Of a DNA stretch of 8,812 nt, positions 7,284 to 8,812 are shown one piece after another. The DNA is taken from the NCBI GenBank assembly GCA_016840245.1, contig JAEOST010000380.1, forward strand, positions 1 to 8,812. The letters run 5' to 3'. Position numbers and translations under genes: made by a program. Below the pieces are notes generated by a model. That model was not told the origin of the DNA and ran no database searches. It was given only the letters and a program-made list of their open reading frames with translations. Within the stretch, counting starts at the first letter, position 1, and every line of letters starts with the position of its first letter. Source of the stretch: Candidatus Thorarchaeota archaeon (GTDB lineage Archaea; Asgardarchaeota; Thorarchaeia; Thorarchaeales; Thorarchaeaceae).

Positions 7284-7943
7284 CTATTTCTTCTTTACAT
7301 AGTAAATACAAACGACAATCAATATGACTGCTACTCCAGCTCCAATATACAGGATATTATCCATGATTAGATCTATGATACCACCTGAGAGCCCTTGTCT
7401 AGTCACAGTTAATGATCCATTATTAGCATTCAAAGTATAATGAGCCATTAACCCATCATCTTTCAGATATTCAATATTAGTTGTGACTACACCCCATACT
7501 AGTATTGTGCCTTCAACACCCCAATAACTACCTGTATCTGAAATTGTACCATCAAAGTGTGCTGAATCTCTGTATAGATTAGTCAATAGAGTCCAGTTAC
7601 CGATTGGAAGTACGAACTCAACATCCATTGCGTACATAAAATAGGACAACGCAAATACTTCTACTGATGACCCATTAGTCCACGTGATTTCAGCTTCAAT
7701 TGCTGGTAGATCATCCCAGACACTCACGATATTTGGTATTGTTGGCCTTGTGTTCGCAACTATGTGAATAACTTCTTCTACTAAGGTCTCGTTGTTACTG
7801 TCTTTAAGTACATAGTCATAATTATACTGACCACCAACTTCGAAACCCCAGTCTAGTCCTTGCGATGTGGCAGCATCAACATGTACTACAAAAAACATAC
7901 TCATTAATGTCAACGATAAAATAATCTGGGATACTCTCTTCAT
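7284..7943 (-). CDS. Surface protein with signal peptide and C-terminal anchor
   Basis: An exported 219-residue protein. It begins with a classical signal peptide (MKRVSQIILSLTLMSMFFVVHVDA, probable cleavage near residue 24) and ends with a hydrophobic helix (about 196-216) followed by KKK, so the middle is outside the cell and the tail inside. The outer domain has sequons at N51, N90, N116 and N175. It starts LDWGFEVGGQYNYDY, has EFVLPIGNWTLLTNLY (109-124), then WGVEGTILVWGVV and HYTLNANNGSL. These line up in the same order with the surface protein at 3476-4222, with which it is paralogous, but it lacks the Thr stalk. ATG at 7943 is preceded by GGAG at four bases, a good ribosome site; a longer TTG-started form adds six residues that spoil the signal peptide start. 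Function unknown. Confidence 0.83.
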   Translation of the reverse strand: MKRVSQIILSLTLMSMFFVVHVDAATSQGLDWGFEVGGQYNYDYVLKDSNNETLVEEVIHIVANTRPTIPNIVSVWDDLPAIEAEITWTNGSSVEVFALSYFMYAMDVEFVLPIGNWTLLTNLYRDSAHFDGTISDTGSYWGVEGTILVWGVVTTNIEYLKDDGLMAHYTLNANNGSLTVTRQGLSGGIIDLIMDNILYIGAGVAVILIVVCIYYVKKK

Positions 7944-7996
7944 ATCTCTCCATTCCCACAAATGTTAAGAAATATCGAACAGAAAAGTGCTTCGCT

Positions 7997-8004
7997 CATA
8001 TTTA
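7997..8004 (-). promoter_or_regulatory. Candidate TATA box for the 7284-7943 surface protein
   Basis: On the minus strand this reads TAAATATG. Transcription would begin near 7974, giving a leader of about 30 bases that includes the GGAG ribosome site before the ATG at 7943. A second AT-rich candidate (GATATTTCTT, about 7967-7976) is closer and would exclude the ribosome site, so the first is preferred. Confidence 0.35.
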
Positions 8005-8220
8005 CGAGGAAAAGTACCACTGCGAAATTGCTACAGCATAAAACCAACTGTAATGCAAAACATCATCTGTAGAGTCGATTGTGAATACTGCTATCAAAAA
8101 TCAGTCATATTTTCTATGTTCACAGCGAATGGATGCTATTTTTCTCACACTCACTCCCTGATTCATCCAAGTTATTGATTTTAGAAGTGGCCAGATTTCG
8201 GTTTGCATGTAGACGAAGCG

Positions 8221-8227
8221 TTTATCC
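8221..8227 (+). promoter_or_regulatory. Candidate TATA box for a leaderless gene
   Basis: TTTATCC, preceded by a purine-rich GAAGCG that fits a BRE, is centred 26 bases before the GTG at 8250. That spacing puts the transcription start at or next to the start codon. An in-frame TAG at 8244-8246 rules out any earlier start, so a leaderless mRNA is the simplest reading. Confidence 0.42.
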
Positions 8228-8249
8228 TGACTGCTGAGAATTATAGGAA

Positions 8250-8603
8250 GTGGAACCCAAAGAGATCCGATGCAACTGGTGTGGAAAACTCAAGAGGTAT
8301 TGGGATAATACATTCAGGTGGCGTAGTAGAGGATTCAGCTACTGCTCAGCTAGATGTTTTGCTGCCGCTGAGTATCACGCTCACATTGTAATGGTAATCT
8401 GCTCGATTCCGATACTCGGACTACCTGCAGTTAGTTTTGTAATGCTCCTAATTTCTGAACCGTCTTCATTCAACCTGTTGGTGTCATTGTGGATTATTGG
8501 CATTGTGTTTGCGTTCATAGGGACTTGTACATACATGGTTTCTCTTGGGAAATCAGAACGTAGTCATAAGGAAAGAGATTCTGTTTCTTCTGAGGATTAT
8601 TAG
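8250..8603 (+). CDS. TRASH-like zinc-finger protein with two membrane helices
   Basis: A 117-residue protein whose N-terminus holds a four-cysteine metal site: C8-x2-C11, then 20 residues, then C32-x3-C36 (IRCNWCGKLKRYW...GFSYCSARCFAA). This spacing and the YCSxxC ending match TRASH-type or related treble-clef zinc fingers, which in other proteins bind metals or serve metal sensing and trafficking. Two hydrophobic helices follow (about 46-68 and 74-97), then a charged cytosolic tail (GKSERSHKERDSVSSEDY). The finger is probably cytosolic. GTG at 8250 is the only reasonable start because a TAG lies two codons before it; the upstream AGGA is too close to act as a normal ribosome site, and a TATA-like box 26 bases upstream fits leaderless expression. 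It converges on the 23S rRNA gene. No metal transporter lies next to it, so a specific role is unknown. Confidence 0.75.
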   Translation: MEPKEIRCNWCGKLKRYWDNTFRWRSRGFSYCSARCFAAAEYHAHIVMVICSIPILGLPAVSFVMLLISEPSSFNLLVSLWIIGIVFAFIGTCTYMVSLGKSERSHKERDSVSSEDY

Positions 8604-8728
8604 CCAACACATAATTCCCACTCAGTCGAATAACACTGCAAAATAATATAGTCTGCAAAAGATGGACGCTAATCGCTTTTCGAAACACCGACTCCTTGAC
8701 AACTCTAGGTACTGCGCGAGCCATACTT
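8604..8728 (-). other. Probable 23S rRNA 3' flank and trailer, no 5S gene
   Basis: Read on the minus strand, the part next to the rRNA (about 8685-8728) is GC-richer than the rest and could form the 3' half of the pre-23S processing stem; its 5' partner is outside the window. It is followed by T-rich runs (ATCTTTTGC, ATTATTTTGC; about 8634-8665) suited to archaeal termination. No 5S rRNA or tRNA sequence is present before the convergent zinc-finger gene. The exact boundary with the mature rRNA is estimated. Confidence 0.5.
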
Positions 8729-8812
8729 TTGGTCCGCACGCCTTGGACATTAGTAGCGGTGAGCTGAATACCTCGCCGGAGCTTGGTACTTACACCCCCG
8801 CCCTATTTACCT
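8729..8812 (-). rRNA. 3' end of 23S rRNA, rest of gene outside the window
   Basis: Read on the minus strand from the window edge, the sequence has AAATAGGGCGGGGGTGTAAG, then GGCGAGGTATTCAGC and CGCTACTAATGTCC, which match the order and spacing of the conserved 3'-terminal region of 23S rRNA (GATAGG...GGTGTAAGC...GAGCTAACC...GTACTAAT in E. coli; archaeal versions have GGGGTGTACGC and GAGGT.TTCAGC). TACTAAT lies at 8749-8755 and about 20 bases normally follow it to the mature end, so the 3' end is placed near 8729, give or take ten bases. Transcription runs leftwards, and only the last 80 or so bases are in this window. The rRNA identification is from recalled conserved segments and is firm; the end point is estimated. 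Confidence 0.87.

Larger units (their letters stand above)
7944..8249. other. 306-base AT-rich intergenic stretch without a convincing gene
   Basis: It contains the promoter side of the minus-strand surface protein gene (a TATA-like box at 7997-8004) and of the plus-strand zinc-finger gene (a TATA-like box at 8221-8227). A 63-codon open frame at 7987-8178 on the plus strand has no supported start and no family match except a single CRVDCEYC string. I saw no tRNA, repeat or terminator hairpin here. Confidence 0.5.

Noticed and set aside
8203..8391. 62-codon open frame on the plus strand
   Set aside because: It overlaps the zinc-finger gene in another frame and lacks a recognisable domain; the 8250 frame has the cysteine motif and the membrane helices.
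8515..8739. 74-codon open frame on the minus strand
   Set aside because: It runs from the 23S rRNA end through the trailer into the 3' end of the zinc-finger gene; the peptide has no recognisable features.

Overview
This window looks like part of an archaeal chromosome, most likely from the Asgard group (possibly Thorarchaeota-like). The lineage call is an inference from protein style and gene content, not a proof. Four things support archaea. One is an archaeal-type asparagine synthetase made of a bare class II aminoacyl-tRNA synthetase core. The second is several TATA-like boxes placed 24-28 bases upstream of start codons, some of which imply leaderless mRNAs. The third is secreted proteins with threonine-rich stalks and many N-glycosylation sequons. 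The fourth is the 3' end of a 23S rRNA gene with no 5S gene directly after it. The DNA is moderately AT-rich, and most genes are single transcription units rather than long operons.

Left part (1-2894): a PadR-type repressor cut by the window edge is followed, convergently, by a protein built from two copies of one domain. Only the second copy keeps a Cys-Ser-Gly motif. Across a divergent promoter region lies the asparagine synthetase gene (1459-2364). Its stop codon is shared through a CTAG palindrome with a convergent two-helix membrane protein gene (2361-2894).

Middle and right part (3030-7943): this is mostly an envelope block. It holds a tiny two-helix membrane protein, a Thr-stalked surface protein, an aldo/keto reductase (the only soluble enzyme here), a four-helix membrane protein, a membrane-anchored protein with PepSY-like repeats, and a second surface protein. 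The two surface proteins (3476-4222 and 7284-7943) are diverged paralogues with opposite anchoring: one by an N-terminal helix plus stalk, the other by a signal peptide and a C-terminal helix. The aldo/keto reductase and the four-helix protein diverge from a short region holding one palindromic TTATAA that could serve both.

Right edge (8250-8812): a small TRASH-like zinc-finger membrane protein, probably translated from a leaderless GTG, converges on the 3' end of a 23S rRNA gene on the minus strand. The rRNA trailer occupies the space between them. No complete mobile element, CRISPR array or tRNA gene was seen. No convincing wholly new multi-gene system is visible. The most unusual items are the internally duplicated CSG-domain protein, the pair of surface paralogues with swapped anchors, and the unlinked 5S arrangement.
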